A stretch of 22,692 bases of DNA. Source: Equibacterium sp963662035 (GTDB lineage: Bacteria > Bacteroidota > Bacteroidia > Bacteroidales > UBA932). The stretch spans positions 1 to 22,692 of the forward strand of contig CAVLDO010000023.1 in NCBI GenBank assembly GCA_963662035.1. The letters run 5' to 3'. The position numbers and the translations under genes were made by a program. This document shows, piece after piece, positions 6,970-15,900 of this stretch (its first letter is position 1; each line of letters starts with the position of its first letter). The notes below the pieces were generated by a model that saw only the letters and a list, made by a program, of their open reading frames with translations, made no database searches and was not told the DNA's origin.

Positions 6970-9798
6970 TTATTCGCAGAATGTCAGCGTACTAAACCAG
7001 GTGCTCCAGTTGCCCACGGAATTGCCGCCGTAGGCATAGCCGATGTAGTTAGGTTCAGAAAGGCTGATGTGCCCCTGTCCGTCGGCGCCCACGCCAAGAT
7101 TGGCAAGGCACGCCTTGAGGCTGCCCGTTACATTGCCGCGATAGGTGAAGTTCTTGCCGTCGGGAGAGGTCCACACCGCCACGGCGCTGTTGTAGCGGTA
7201 GCGGTTGTAGGTATGGAAGGCCACGAAGAGGCCGTAGTCGTCTACATATTTTATGTCGCAGCTGTCGGAATAATCGAAAGATGTGCGGTTGATGACCTCG
7301 CCGTAAATGGTGAGGTTGGCGGGCCAGTTCTCGGATAGCGGCGCGGTGGCAAGGCGGGTGGTGGGGCACTGCTCGGCCGCCCCCTCGGTCCATGTGTAGT
7401 AGAAATAGATGGTGTTGTCCTTGACCACTATGCTGGGTTCGCCCGCGCCCCACTGGTCGGTGGTGCCGGTAAACTTGACTATCTTGGCGGGAGCGCCGCC
7501 CCAGCCGCTGCCGTTCCACTTGTACCAGGGGCCTGCCGGGCTCTTGCTGCGGGCCACATAGCAGTGGTTGTAGGTGCCGTTGTATGCGCCGGGGGCGCTG
7601 GTGTAGGCAATATAATACCAGCCGCCGAAATAGGCCGCGCCGGGGTCGCACACGCTCCACTGATCCTCGTCTCCTTCTGTGCCGAAGAGGACATCGCGCT
7701 CCCGGCTCCAGGTTTTGCCGCCGTCGGTGCTGTGGAAGTATGCAAAGCAGTCCACAAAGTGGTAGCCGCCGCTGGCGTTGCCGCGCAGTTTGGCCTGGAA
7801 GTTGGCATCCGAGAGAGCCGCGCCGTCTATGAATGATTCTGACAAGGTGAGGCTCACCGTGCCGGCCCCGCTGTAGCGGTAAAGGCCTACTCCGGCAGAA
7901 GAGCCCTCCATCAGCCACATATATTCGCCTGCGGCAAGCCTTGCGCCGCTGTCGGGGGCAAGGGTGTATTTGGCGCCGTCGGCCGGAATCGCCCCCGACA
8001 GGGCCCGCGCTCCGATGGGGGTAGAAGCCACGGTGGCGGCATAGCTGCCGGCCCATTTATAGAGCTTGAGGGTGCATTTGTCGGAAGATGTGCCGGTGCC
8101 CCAAATGCTTATCAGCAGCCGGTTGAAGGCGTGCTGGGTGTTGAAGTGCTGCGCGAGAGTCTTGCCAGATGCCGCCAAAGGGGTGCAGGAGCCCACCTCC
8201 TGGTAAGTGTAGTCGGCATAGGTGTTATAGTTGCTCCCCTCCTTGGAGGTCCATACATCCAGCGAGCCGTCTTCGTGGCGGATTATGCTGGGGCCGTAGC
8301 GGTAATTGTACTGCCCCGTGCTCACAAAGAGATTGCTGCCGCTGCCGGCAACGGGCAGGTCGCGGCCGTCCTGCACCACGGTCACGGTCTGCGACGATAT
8401 GCGCGGTTCACTGAAAGTGATGGTGGCGGTGCGGGAGTCAAACGAGCTGTTGCGCTGGGCGCTCAGCAAAAATTCGGCATCGGTGTAGTCGCCCTCGCGG
8501 CTCACCTCAAGCCAAGAAGAATTCACATTAAACGCGTAGTCCACATTGGACTCGGCAAAAAAAGAAATTGCGCTGCCGCTGCTGTTGAGGCCCAGATTGG
8601 TGTCGGAGAGGTAGAGATAAGGCACCAGCCCTTCTTGGCGCACCTTTACCTGCGTGGAGTAGTTGCCCGCGGCAAAGGTGATGAAGGCCGTGCGCTCGCC
8701 GCCGCTGTTGGCATCCACTACAAAGGTGAGGGTGTCGGTGCGCACCGCCTTGGTGGAGGCATGGCGCACCCAGGATTCACTTGAAGTGATGCTATAGGTG
8801 ATGTTGGTCTGAATTTTTACGCTTATCCGGCCGCCGCCGCTGCTCACGGCGTAGTATGTCCTCACGGGGGTGAGCACCGTGTCCTCGGGCTGCGGCTCAG
8901 GCTCCGGGTCAGGTTCCGGTTCCGGGTCGGGGTCGGGGTCGGCCGCCTTGAAGCTGATGCGGGCCTTTACGGCCACGGCGCGGCCGCTGCCATCGCCCGC
9001 AATCACCAGCACCTCCGAGGCCGATGCCTGAGATGCGGCGCTGATGGTGATTGTGCCCTGCGATGCGCCCTCGATGCTGCCGCCATCAGCCGCGCCGGGG
9101 GTCACGGTGGCGCTCCAAAGGCTGCCGCACACCACCTCCACCACCGGCGATGCCGCACCTATAATATTATAGGAGAACGTGACGCTGCCGCCCGCCTCAA
9201 GGGTCACTTCGTCCCCCTCCAGAGTTATGGAGAAGGGCTGATATTTGGGGATTACTATGGTGGCGCCGCCGCTGAGGGTGAACACCACCTGCGCGTCGTC
9301 TTCTACTACACTTGTAATCAGATTTTTATCTACATCGCCAAGGGTCTGATAAGTGGCGCCGCCGTCTACGCTCACTTTAAGCTCTGCGCCGATCACCTCA
9401 AAGCGGGGCAGAGCGGCCCCTGCGCCTATCTCTATTTTGTTGCCCGAAGCATCAAGCAGCCACTGGCCGCAGAGCATCCAGTAGTAGCTGCCATCTTCGC
9501 AGCCTACCGAAATGCTTGTGCTCTGGTTATAGACCGTAACACTGCCCGCATCGCGGAAGGTGGCCATAAAGCCCGTGACTTCGCCCCCCTCCTCTATCAC
9601 GGAAAAGCCGATGAGACTGTCGCCGCTGCTGATAGCCTCCACTATGGCGCTGAGCCCCTGTGCATTGTCGCTGAGGGTGACGCACTCGCTCTGCAGGGCG
9701 TCGACCTGTTTCTGCAGCTCTTCTATTTTGGCGCCGTAGTCGATGCAGGAGGAGGCAGCCGCGGCCGCCAGGGCTAAAATCAGAAAAAAGCGTTTCAT
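6970..9798 (-). CDS. DUF4988-BACON2 lipoprotein with C-terminal beta-propeller glycosidase-like domain
   Basis: A 942-residue lipoprotein with lipobox ASSC (Cys18). A short coiled coil (residues 22-50) leads into a DUF4988/PL29-N-type domain with the signature YYWMLCGQWLLDASGNKIEI (106-125). A beta domain follows to about 285, then an acidic-proline linker (PDPDPEPEPDPEPEPQPED, 287-305). Two BACON domains cover about 307-390 and 393-480. The C-terminal half resembles a five-bladed propeller: the first blade YRYGPSIIRHEDGSLDVWTS (499-518), an Asp-box-like STDGGKTWS (690-698), CDPGAAYFGGWYYIAYTS (717-734), and GAGEPSIVVKDNTIYFYYTW (784-803). A beta-sandwich-like insert (about 530-650) splits the first blade. 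The exact GH family and substrate cannot be assigned. It is third in the operon, 46 bp after the previous stop. An isolated TACTTTTG -7-like box in that gap (9832-9825) could be a weak internal promoter. Confidence 0.75.
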   Translation of the reverse strand: MKRFFLILALAAAAASSCIDYGAKIEELQKQVDALQSECVTLSDNAQGLSAIVEAISSGDSLIGFSVIEEGGEVTGFMATFRDAGSVTVYNQSTSISVGCEDGSYYWMLCGQWLLDASGNKIEIGAGAALPRFEVIGAELKVSVDGGATYQTLGDVDKNLITSVVEDDAQVVFTLSGGATIVIPKYQPFSITLEGDEVTLEAGGSVTFSYNIIGAASPVVEVVCGSLWSATVTPGAADGGSIEGASQGTITISAASQASASEVLVIAGDGSGRAVAVKARISFKAADPDPDPEPEPDPEPEPQPEDTVLTPVRTYYAVSSGGGRISVKIQTNITYSITSSESWVRHASTKAVRTDTLTFVVDANSGGERTAFITFAAGNYSTQVKVRQEGLVPYLYLSDTNLGLNSSGSAISFFAESNVDYAFNVNSSWLEVSREGDYTDAEFLLSAQRNSSFDSRTATITFSEPRISSQTVTVVQDGRDLPVAGSGSNLFVSTGQYNYRYGPSIIRHEDGSLDVWTSKEGSNYNTYADYTYQEVGSCTPLAASGKTLAQHFNTQHAFNRLLISIWGTGTSSDKCTLKLYKWAGSYAATVASTPIGARALSGAIPADGAKYTLAPDSGARLAAGEYMWLMEGSSAGVGLYRYSGAGTVSLTLSESFIDGAALSDANFQAKLRGNASGGYHFVDCFAYFHSTDGGKTWSRERDVLFGTEGDEDQWSVCDPGAAYFGGWYYIAYTSAPGAYNGTYNHCYVARSKSPAGPWYKWNGSGWGGAPAKIVKFTGTTDQWGAGEPSIVVKDNTIYFYYTWTEGAAEQCPTTRLATAPLSENWPANLTIYGEVINRTSFDYSDSCDIKYVDDYGLFVAFHTYNRYRYNSAVAVWTSPDGKNFTYRGNVTGSLKACLANLGVGADGQGHISLSEPNYIGYAYGGNSVGNWSTWFSTLTFCE

Positions 9799-9844
9799 AA
9801 ATGCGAATTACGGGATGGAGACCTCAAAAGTAGAAAAATTTGCG

Positions 9845-11869
9845 CTACTGACCTCTGTTTTTAAGCGCTTTCTTTACAATGTTGTAGTAGGCGGAGGGGT
9901 CGCCCTCGGTGCTCTGGTTTTTGTGATAGGGCGTGGTGCTGCCGCTGACATCGGCAATGCCCCAGAATATGGCGTCGCAGGTGTCGTCGTAGGAGCCCAG
10001 CACCATATATTCCGTGGCGCCGAGAGCCCATTCAACCCTGCTCTGCCACTGCTCGGCATCAACCCGGTACCACTGCGCGGGGGCGACCCCGCCGTTGGGG
10101 CAGGCAAAGCGCACCTTGCCGTCGCTGCTGCCGGAGTAGTTGCGATAGCCCCAGCCGTCGGTCTCGGTGGGGGTGATGGCATCGTTTATCTGACAGGTTC
10201 CCACGCGGAAGCGCTTAAGATAGTCGGTTGTGCTGTCGGGGGCCGAGGCTATCTGGCGCGCATAATTCGTTCCGGGGAGAAAGAGGGCCAGCATCGGCCG
10301 CTCGTCGCCGAATCCGTAGTGGCGGTAGGCTTCGTAGTCGGCCCAGTTGTTCCATATATACTCGGCTATCATATTCCAGTATTCAAGTCCCCAGCGCTGC
10401 GTGTCGCCTATCAGAAAAAAGAACTCCATCCCCTTTTCTGCGCACACGAGAGCGATGTTCGCTATCTGCTTTTTGGAGGTTCTCCACAGCTCGTTGCCGT
10501 CGCCGCCGTGCAGGGCGCTCTGCCCGTAGTCGTCCCACTGGCTGGGGTTGGTAAAATCCAGGCTCACGATGTTGATGCCGGCCGCCTGCACCTGGGTGAG
10601 GATGCTGCGCACCTGCGCTATGTCGGTGTAGTCGTGGTTGGAGAGCCAGCTGCCGCCCACCAGAAACTTGGTGCCGGCATTGTTGGCGCGGCAGCAGGGC
10701 ATCAGATGGCACACCGCATAGGGCGCCCCCGATTCCCCGTCTTTTTTTGCCTGACGTATCTGCACCGATTCGCAGAAGTTGCCCGCCTGCAGAGTGACGG
10801 ATGCGGTGCGGGGGTGCGAGGTTTGGTTGGCATCCGCCTCCATAGTAAGATAGTCGGTGCGCACGGCACGGGTGGCCTTGCAGCGGAGCCAGGAAGCGCT
10901 GGCGGATACATCGTACTGCACATTTGTCATAAGCCCCAGAGAGAATTCGCCCCCGGCGGCCTCCACTTCTATTACGCTTTTCAGAGGGACCAGCACGGTG
11001 TCCTGCGGGGCGGGGGGATTTTCCGATGCCACAAGGCGCATGCCTCGCGCCACGGTGCGGCCGCTGCCGTCGCCGCAGAGCACCAGCACCCTGTCAGATG
11101 CCGACGGAAAGGCCGGAGCGGTGACGCTGATGGTGCCGCTGCAGCCGTCGGGGGTGACCGTCGCGCTCCAGCCGCCGGGGCACACCGTCTCTATGACAGG
11201 CTGCGCGCCCTGCGCTATGCCGCTTACGCTGTAACTTACTGTGACGGTGGCGCCGGCGGCTATGGAGGTGTCGTCCCCCTCAAGCGTTATCGACAGGGCG
11301 CGGTATATCGGCACCGCTATTTCTGCTCCGTCTCTGAACACAAACACCACCCGGTCGGCCTCCTGCCGCACCTGCGAAAGAGTGTCTGCGGCGCCTCCGT
11401 CCACCTTGCTCCAGCTTGCGCCGCCGTCAACGCTCACTTCAAGGGCACTGCCCTCCACCCTGAACTGCGGCAGAGGCTGCTGCGCCCCTATTTCTATTTT
11501 ATTGCCGGCGGCATCGAGAAGCCATCCGCCGCCCAGTGTCCAATAATATTTTTCTTGCGAAACACCCACGCCTATGCTGCACTTGCCGTTATAAACCGTA
11601 ACGGAGGATCCATCTTCAAAAGTCACCTCAAAGCCTATAACGCTCCCATCTTGCTCTATGGCAGAGAGAGATTTGATGGTTTTGCCGCTGTCTATCGAGG
11701 CCACGATTGCAGAAATGCCGCTGACATTGCTGCGGAGAGTCTCCCTCTGCTGCTCGAGGCTTTCCAGCTGCTGCCGGATGCTGTCCAGATGCGCCCCAAC
11801 GCCTGTACAGGCTATGGTCGCAAAGGCCGTTAAAATAATGATCGAAAGGGTGTTTCTTAAAAATTTCAT
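9845..11869 (-). CDS. DUF4988-BACON lipoprotein with putative GH71/GH99-like TIM-barrel domain
   Basis: A 674-residue lipoprotein with lipobox ATIAC (Cys21). A heptad-like coiled coil (about 27-48, IRQQLESLEQQRETL) precedes a DUF4988/PL29-N-type domain containing YYWTLGGGWLLDAAGNKIEI (108-127). A beta domain follows, then one BACON domain (about 297-373, ending SVQIRQAKK). Residues 384-674 form an alpha/beta domain with VCHLMPCC near its start, ILTQVQAAGINIVSLDF (a barrel strand after a helix), FFFLIGDTQRWG, GYRNYSGSSDGKVRFACPNG and VLGSYDDTCDAIFWGIADV. This layout is reminiscent of GH71/GH99-like barrels, which often begin with HYMPW. The family call is an inference. The same domain forms nearly all of the preceding gene, whose stop is 3 bp upstream. 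Extracellular glycan recognition or cleavage is the likely role. Confidence 0.7.
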   Translation of the reverse strand: MKFLRNTLSIIILTAFATIACTGVGAHLDSIRQQLESLEQQRETLRSNVSGISAIVASIDSGKTIKSLSAIEQDGSVIGFEVTFEDGSSVTVYNGKCSIGVGVSQEKYYWTLGGGWLLDAAGNKIEIGAQQPLPQFRVEGSALEVSVDGGASWSKVDGGAADTLSQVRQEADRVVFVFRDGAEIAVPIYRALSITLEGDDTSIAAGATVTVSYSVSGIAQGAQPVIETVCPGGWSATVTPDGCSGTISVTAPAFPSASDRVLVLCGDGSGRTVARGMRLVASENPPAPQDTVLVPLKSVIEVEAAGGEFSLGLMTNVQYDVSASASWLRCKATRAVRTDYLTMEADANQTSHPRTASVTLQAGNFCESVQIRQAKKDGESGAPYAVCHLMPCCRANNAGTKFLVGGSWLSNHDYTDIAQVRSILTQVQAAGINIVSLDFTNPSQWDDYGQSALHGGDGNELWRTSKKQIANIALVCAEKGMEFFFLIGDTQRWGLEYWNMIAEYIWNNWADYEAYRHYGFGDERPMLALFLPGTNYARQIASAPDSTTDYLKRFRVGTCQINDAITPTETDGWGYRNYSGSSDGKVRFACPNGGVAPAQWYRVDAEQWQSRVEWALGATEYMVLGSYDDTCDAIFWGIADVSGSTTPYHKNQSTEGDPSAYYNIVKKALKNRGQ
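10107..10179. repeat. 73-bp segment identical to 12129-12201 in the neighbouring paralogue
   Basis: This segment inside the glycosidase-like domain is base-for-base identical to 12129-12201 in the upstream gene. It encodes the conserved TPTETDGWGYRNYSGSSDG region. Flanking sequence differs at many positions, so the identity is local. Confidence 0.8.
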
Positions 11870-11872
11870 TAG

Positions 11873-12853
11873 TTATTCTTTATGCAACGCGTCGCGCACT
11901 ATATTATAGTAGGCATACGGGTCGTCTATAGTTTCATCATTCTTGTGGTAGCGCGTGCGGCTCTTGGAAACGTCGGCTATGCCCCAGAAGATGGCGTCGC
12001 AGGTGTCGTCGTAAGAGCCCAGCACCGCATATTCCTTGGCGCAGAGGGCCCACTCCACTCTTGCCTGCCACTCTACCGCGTTTATCCTTTTCCAGTCTGT
12101 CGGGGGCACACCGCCATTGGGGCAGGCGAAGCGCACCTTGCCGTCGCTGCTGCCGGAGTAGTTGCGATAGCCCCAGCCGTCGGTCTCGGTGGGGGTGATG
12201 GGGTCGTTGACCTCGCAGGTGCCGATGCGGAACTTGCTAAGATAGCTGACCTGCTCGGCTGTGGCTGTGGCCATCTGGGCCGCGAACTCGGTGCCGGGCA
12301 AGAACACCACCAGCATCGGACGCTCGTCGCCAAAGCCGTAGTGGCGGTAAGATTCGAAATCGGCCCAGTTGTTCCAGATGTACTCGGCGATTATGTTCCA
12401 GTATTCCAGCCCCCAATAGGCGGTGTTGCCTATAAAGAAGTAGAACTTCATCCCCAGTTCTGCCGTGACCAGCGCGATGTTCTCTATCTGCTTGCTGGAC
12501 TCGGGCCAGAGCTCGTTGCCGTCGCCGCCGTGCAGGGCGCTCTGCCCTTTGTCGTCCCACTGGCTGGGGTTGGTAAAATCTATGCTCACGGTGTTTATGC
12601 CCGCCTCCTGCACCTGGGTGAGGATGCTGCGCACGTGCTCGATTTTGGTGTAGTCGTGATCTGTTATCCACTCCCCGTTTATAAGAAACTTGGTGCCTCG
12701 GTTATATACGCGGCAGCAGGGCATCAGATGGCACACCGGCACGGGGCCTTCTTCCTCCACGGGATCCTCTGTAATCTTGTCGCAGGATATTGCCGTCATA
12801 ATCGTGAACGCCGCCCATAGGGCTGCGCTAAAGCGGATAAAATTGGTCTTCAT
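11873..12853 (-). CDS. Small lipoprotein consisting of the GH71/GH99-like domain alone
   Basis: I chose the ATG at 12853 (326 residues) because it starts a proper lipoprotein signal peptide ending TAISC (Cys24). The longer frame up to 12943 adds a non-signal-like segment, crosses the promoter and overlaps metH. After the signal there is a short acidic linker (DPVEEEGP), then the same domain as the C-terminus of the next gene: VPVCHLMPCC, QVQEAGINTVSIDFTNPSQW, FYFFIGNTAYWG, GYRNYSGSSDGKVRFACPNG, VLGSYDDTCDAIFWGIADV. It lacks DUF4988 and BACON, so it is a domain-only paralogue. It is first of a three-gene lipoprotein operon, with only 3 bp between its stop and the next start. Glycosidase-like activity is inferred from fold resemblance, not shown. 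Confidence 0.75.
   Translation of the reverse strand: MKTNFIRFSAALWAAFTIMTAISCDKITEDPVEEEGPVPVCHLMPCCRVYNRGTKFLINGEWITDHDYTKIEHVRSILTQVQEAGINTVSIDFTNPSQWDDKGQSALHGGDGNELWPESSKQIENIALVTAELGMKFYFFIGNTAYWGLEYWNIIAEYIWNNWADFESYRHYGFGDERPMLVVFLPGTEFAAQMATATAEQVSYLSKFRIGTCEVNDPITPTETDGWGYRNYSGSSDGKVRFACPNGGVPPTDWKRINAVEWQARVEWALCAKEYAVLGSYDDTCDAIFWGIADVSKSRTRYHKNDETIDDPYAYYNIVRDALHKE
12129..12201. repeat. 73-bp segment identical to 10107-10179 in the downstream paralogue
   Basis: This is the second copy of the identical segment in the GH71/GH99-like domains. It indicates recent duplication or gene conversion between the two adjacent genes. Confidence 0.8.
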
Positions 12854-12882
12854 AATGCGGTTTAGGTTAAGTTTAAGTAAAG

Positions 12883-12912
12883 CAAAGTTATCACAATTTA
12901 TATTTGTGCAAA
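12883..12912 (-). promoter_or_regulatory. Promoter of the three-lipoprotein operon
   Basis: On the minus strand, TTTG (12912-12909) and TAACTTTG (12890-12883) are separated by 18 bp, one less than the usual 19-21. The predicted start of transcription is near 12876-12880, giving a leader of about 25 nt to the ATG at 12853. This supports 12853 as the translational start. The -33 box lies within the metH promoter region. Confidence 0.6.
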
Positions 12913-12929
12913 TCATTTTCATACATTTG
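12897..12929 (+). promoter_or_regulatory. metH: Putative metH-metF promoter with almost no leader
   Basis: A perfect -7 box, TACATTTG, lies at 12922-12929. The best-spaced -33 candidate is TTTA at 12897-12900 (21 bp spacer); a perfect TTTG at 12903-12906 is only 15 bp away. Transcription from this -7 box would begin about 3-6 bp downstream, at or just before the ATG at 12935. The mRNA may therefore be leaderless. Confidence 0.5.
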
Positions 12930-12934
12930 CTGCG

Positions 12935-15900
12935 ATGAAACACGAGTTATACACCCTTTTGGAGCAGCGCCTGATGCTGCTCGACGGCGCCACCGGCACT
13001 ATGGTGCAGGCGCTGGGCCTTGGCGAGAGCGACTACCGGGGCCGCGAATTCCTGACCTGGGGATGCCCCCTCAAGGGGTGTATGGATCTGCTGTGCCTCA
13101 CCGCACCCCGCACCGTGGCACTCATACACCGCGCCTATCTTGAGGCGGGGGCTGACATAGTCTCCACCAACTCTTTCAGCGCCAACTCCATATCGCTGCA
13201 GGAATACGGGCTGCAGAGCTACGCCTACCGCATAGCCCGCGCCGCCGCGCAGATTGCCAGAAAGGAGGCCGACGCCTTCTCTGCCCCCGGCCGCCCCCGC
13301 TTTGTGGCGGGCAGTATGGGGCCCACCTCAAAGACCGCCTCTATGTCGGCATCGGTGGGCGACGGCGCCTCGCGCGAGGTGACTTTCTCTCAGCTGGAGA
13401 GTGCCTATTACGACCAGGCGCGCGGCCTTGCCGACGGCGGAGCCGATGTCTTTCTGCTGGAGACCGTGTTTGACACGCTTAATGCCAAGGCGGCCATCTT
13501 TGCAATAGAGCGGCTGCGGCGCGACACGGGCCGCAATATCCCGCTGATGATATCGGTGACAGTATCCGAAAAAGGGGGCCGGACTCTCTCCGGACAGTCC
13601 ATAGAGGCCTTTTGGTGCTCGGTAAAGCACGCGCGCCCAATCAGCGTGGGCATCAACTGCTCGTTTGGAGCCCGCGAAATGCTGCCCCATCTGGAGCGGC
13701 TCTCCAAGGTGGCCGACACCTTCATAAGCGTCCACCCCAACGCCGGCCTCCCCAATATTTCGGGGGGTTACGACGAGACGGCGGAGAGCTTTGCCGCAGC
13801 GATGGAGACGATTGTGAGCCGCGGCCTTGCCAACATAATCGGCGGCTGCTGCGGCACCACGCCCGAGTTTATAGCGGCACTGGCGCCTCTGCGGCACAAA
13901 TACGCGCCGAGGCCGCTGCAGCGCGCCGCCAGGGCAACGGTGGTGTGCGGCCTGGAAACGCTGCGCATAGTGCCGCAGGTCAATTTTGTGAACATCGGAG
14001 AGCGCACCAATGTGGCCGGCAGCGCCAAGTTTGCCCGCCTGATACGCGAAGGGGACTTTGCAGGCGCCATAGCGGTGGCCCGCAACCAGGTCGAGGCGGG
14101 GGCGCAGATAATAGATGTATGTATGGACGCCTCGCTGCTGGATTCGGCGGCTGCGATGCGCACCTTTCTGAATATGGCCGCCGGCGAGGTGGAAATCGCC
14201 CGCGTGCCGGTGATGATAGACTCCTCCGACTTTGAAACGATAGAGGCGGGGCTGCAGTGCTGTCAGGGCAAATCCATAGTGAATTCCATCTCCCTCAAGG
14301 AGGGGGAGGAGGAGTTTCTCAGGCGCGCCGCGCTGATACGCTCCTACGGCGCCGCCGCCGTGGTGATGCTCTTTGACGAGCAGGGGCAGGCCACAAGCTT
14401 CAACCGCAAGGCAGAAGTGGCGAAGCGCTGCTACAACCTTCTGGTGAGCAGCGGCTTCCCTGCCGAAGACATAATATTTGACCCCAACATTCTGTCGGTG
14501 GCCACCGGCATAGCGGAGCACGATGCCTACGCGCTGGCCTTTTTGCAGGCGACGCGCTGGATCAAGGAGCATCTGCCATATGCCAAGGTCTCCGGCGGAG
14601 TCTCCAACCTTTCGTTTGCCTTCAGGGGCAACAACGCGGTGCGCGAGGCAATGCACTCTGCATTTTTATACCACGCCCGCCAGGCGGGGATGGATATGGG
14701 CATCGTGAATCCGCAGATGCTCAGGGTATATTCCGAGATTGAGCCGGAGCTGCTGGAGAAGGTGGAAGATGTGATTCTGTGCCGCCGCAGCGATGCCTCC
14801 CAGCGTTTGGCCGACTACGCCTCCAAGGTTAAGGAGCAGGCCCCGCAGCTGGCCGCGCACGAGAGCGACTGGCGCAGCGGCGGCGTGCAGGAGCGCATCC
14901 GACACGCAATGATGCGCGGCATACCCGACTTCATAGAGGGCGACTGCCTGGAGGCCCTGCAGCTTATGGGCAGCCCTATGGCAGTGATAGACAAGGTGAT
15001 GATGCCCGCAATGGAGAGTGTCGGCACCCTGTTTGGCGAGGGCAAGATGTTCTTGCCGCAGGTGGTAAAGACGGCCTCTGTGATCAAGCGCGGGGTGGCC
15101 GCTCTGGAGCCCTACATCGGCGCCGGAGACTCTGGGCAGGCCGGCCGCAGCGCCGCCAAAGTGGTGATAGCCACCGTAAAGGGGGACATCCACGACATCG
15201 GCAAAAACATTGTGTCGGTGGTGATGGCCTGCAACGGCTGCCGAATCATAGACCTCGGGGTTATGGTGGAGCCGGAGCGCATTGTGCAGGCCGTGCAGAG
15301 AGAAAACGCCGGCTTCGTGTGCCTCAGCGGCCTGATAACCCCCTCGCTGGAGCAGATGATTGGCGTGTGCCGCGCCCTGCGCGAGGCCGGCATCAGCATT
15401 CCGGTGATTGTGGGTGGAGCCACCACAAGCCCGATGCACACCGCCGTAAAGATGGCCCCCGAATATGATGGGCTGGTGGTGCAGTCGCCCGATGCAAGCC
15501 GCAACGCGCAGATTATAAGCGCCCTAAGCGGCCCGGCGGCCAAAGTGTTCGCGGCCAAAGAGCACGAGCGCCAGAGGCAGCTGCGCGAACTCTACCGCGC
15601 CGGATGCGACCGCCGCCGACTGCTGCCCTACGGCGAAAGGCTTGCGGCGGCCGTGGCTCTGCGTCCAAAGCGCCCCGCCCCCGCCCCGCAGCAGGGCGGC
15701 GTCCGCTATTTCAACGGCTACAGCATATCCCGCGCGGCGCGCCGCATCAATTGGGAGTGGTTTTATGCAGAATGGGGAGTGAAAGATGCTGCCTCCCGCA
15801 AAGAACTGCACGCCGACGCCCTGCAGATGCTCTCAAGGCTCGAAAGCGGGCGGATTTTGAACTTGCAGGGGGCCGTGGGTCGCTTCTGTGCAGAGACCCT

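Noticed and set aside
9743..11833. Long plus-strand open frame (696 codons) antisense to the DUF4988-BACON lipoprotein
   Set aside because: The minus-strand gene has clear domains and a signal peptide. The antisense frame has no recognisable motif and arises from GC-rich codon bias. The same holds for the large antisense frames at 2234-3142, 13328-14656, 14666-15439, 18244-19251 and 20415-21974.
6970..12853. Complete SusC/SusD polysaccharide utilisation locus
   Set aside because: No TonB-dependent receptor, SusD-like protein or sensor/regulator gene is present in the window.
12854..12934. Cobalamin or SAM riboswitch before metH
   Set aside because: The predicted transcript has almost no leader and no B12-box or SAM-aptamer-like elements are visible.
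12854..12943. Upstream start of the GH71/GH99-like lipoprotein at 12943
   Set aside because: It would add 30 residues before a good signal peptide, cross a well-formed promoter and overlap the metH start codon.
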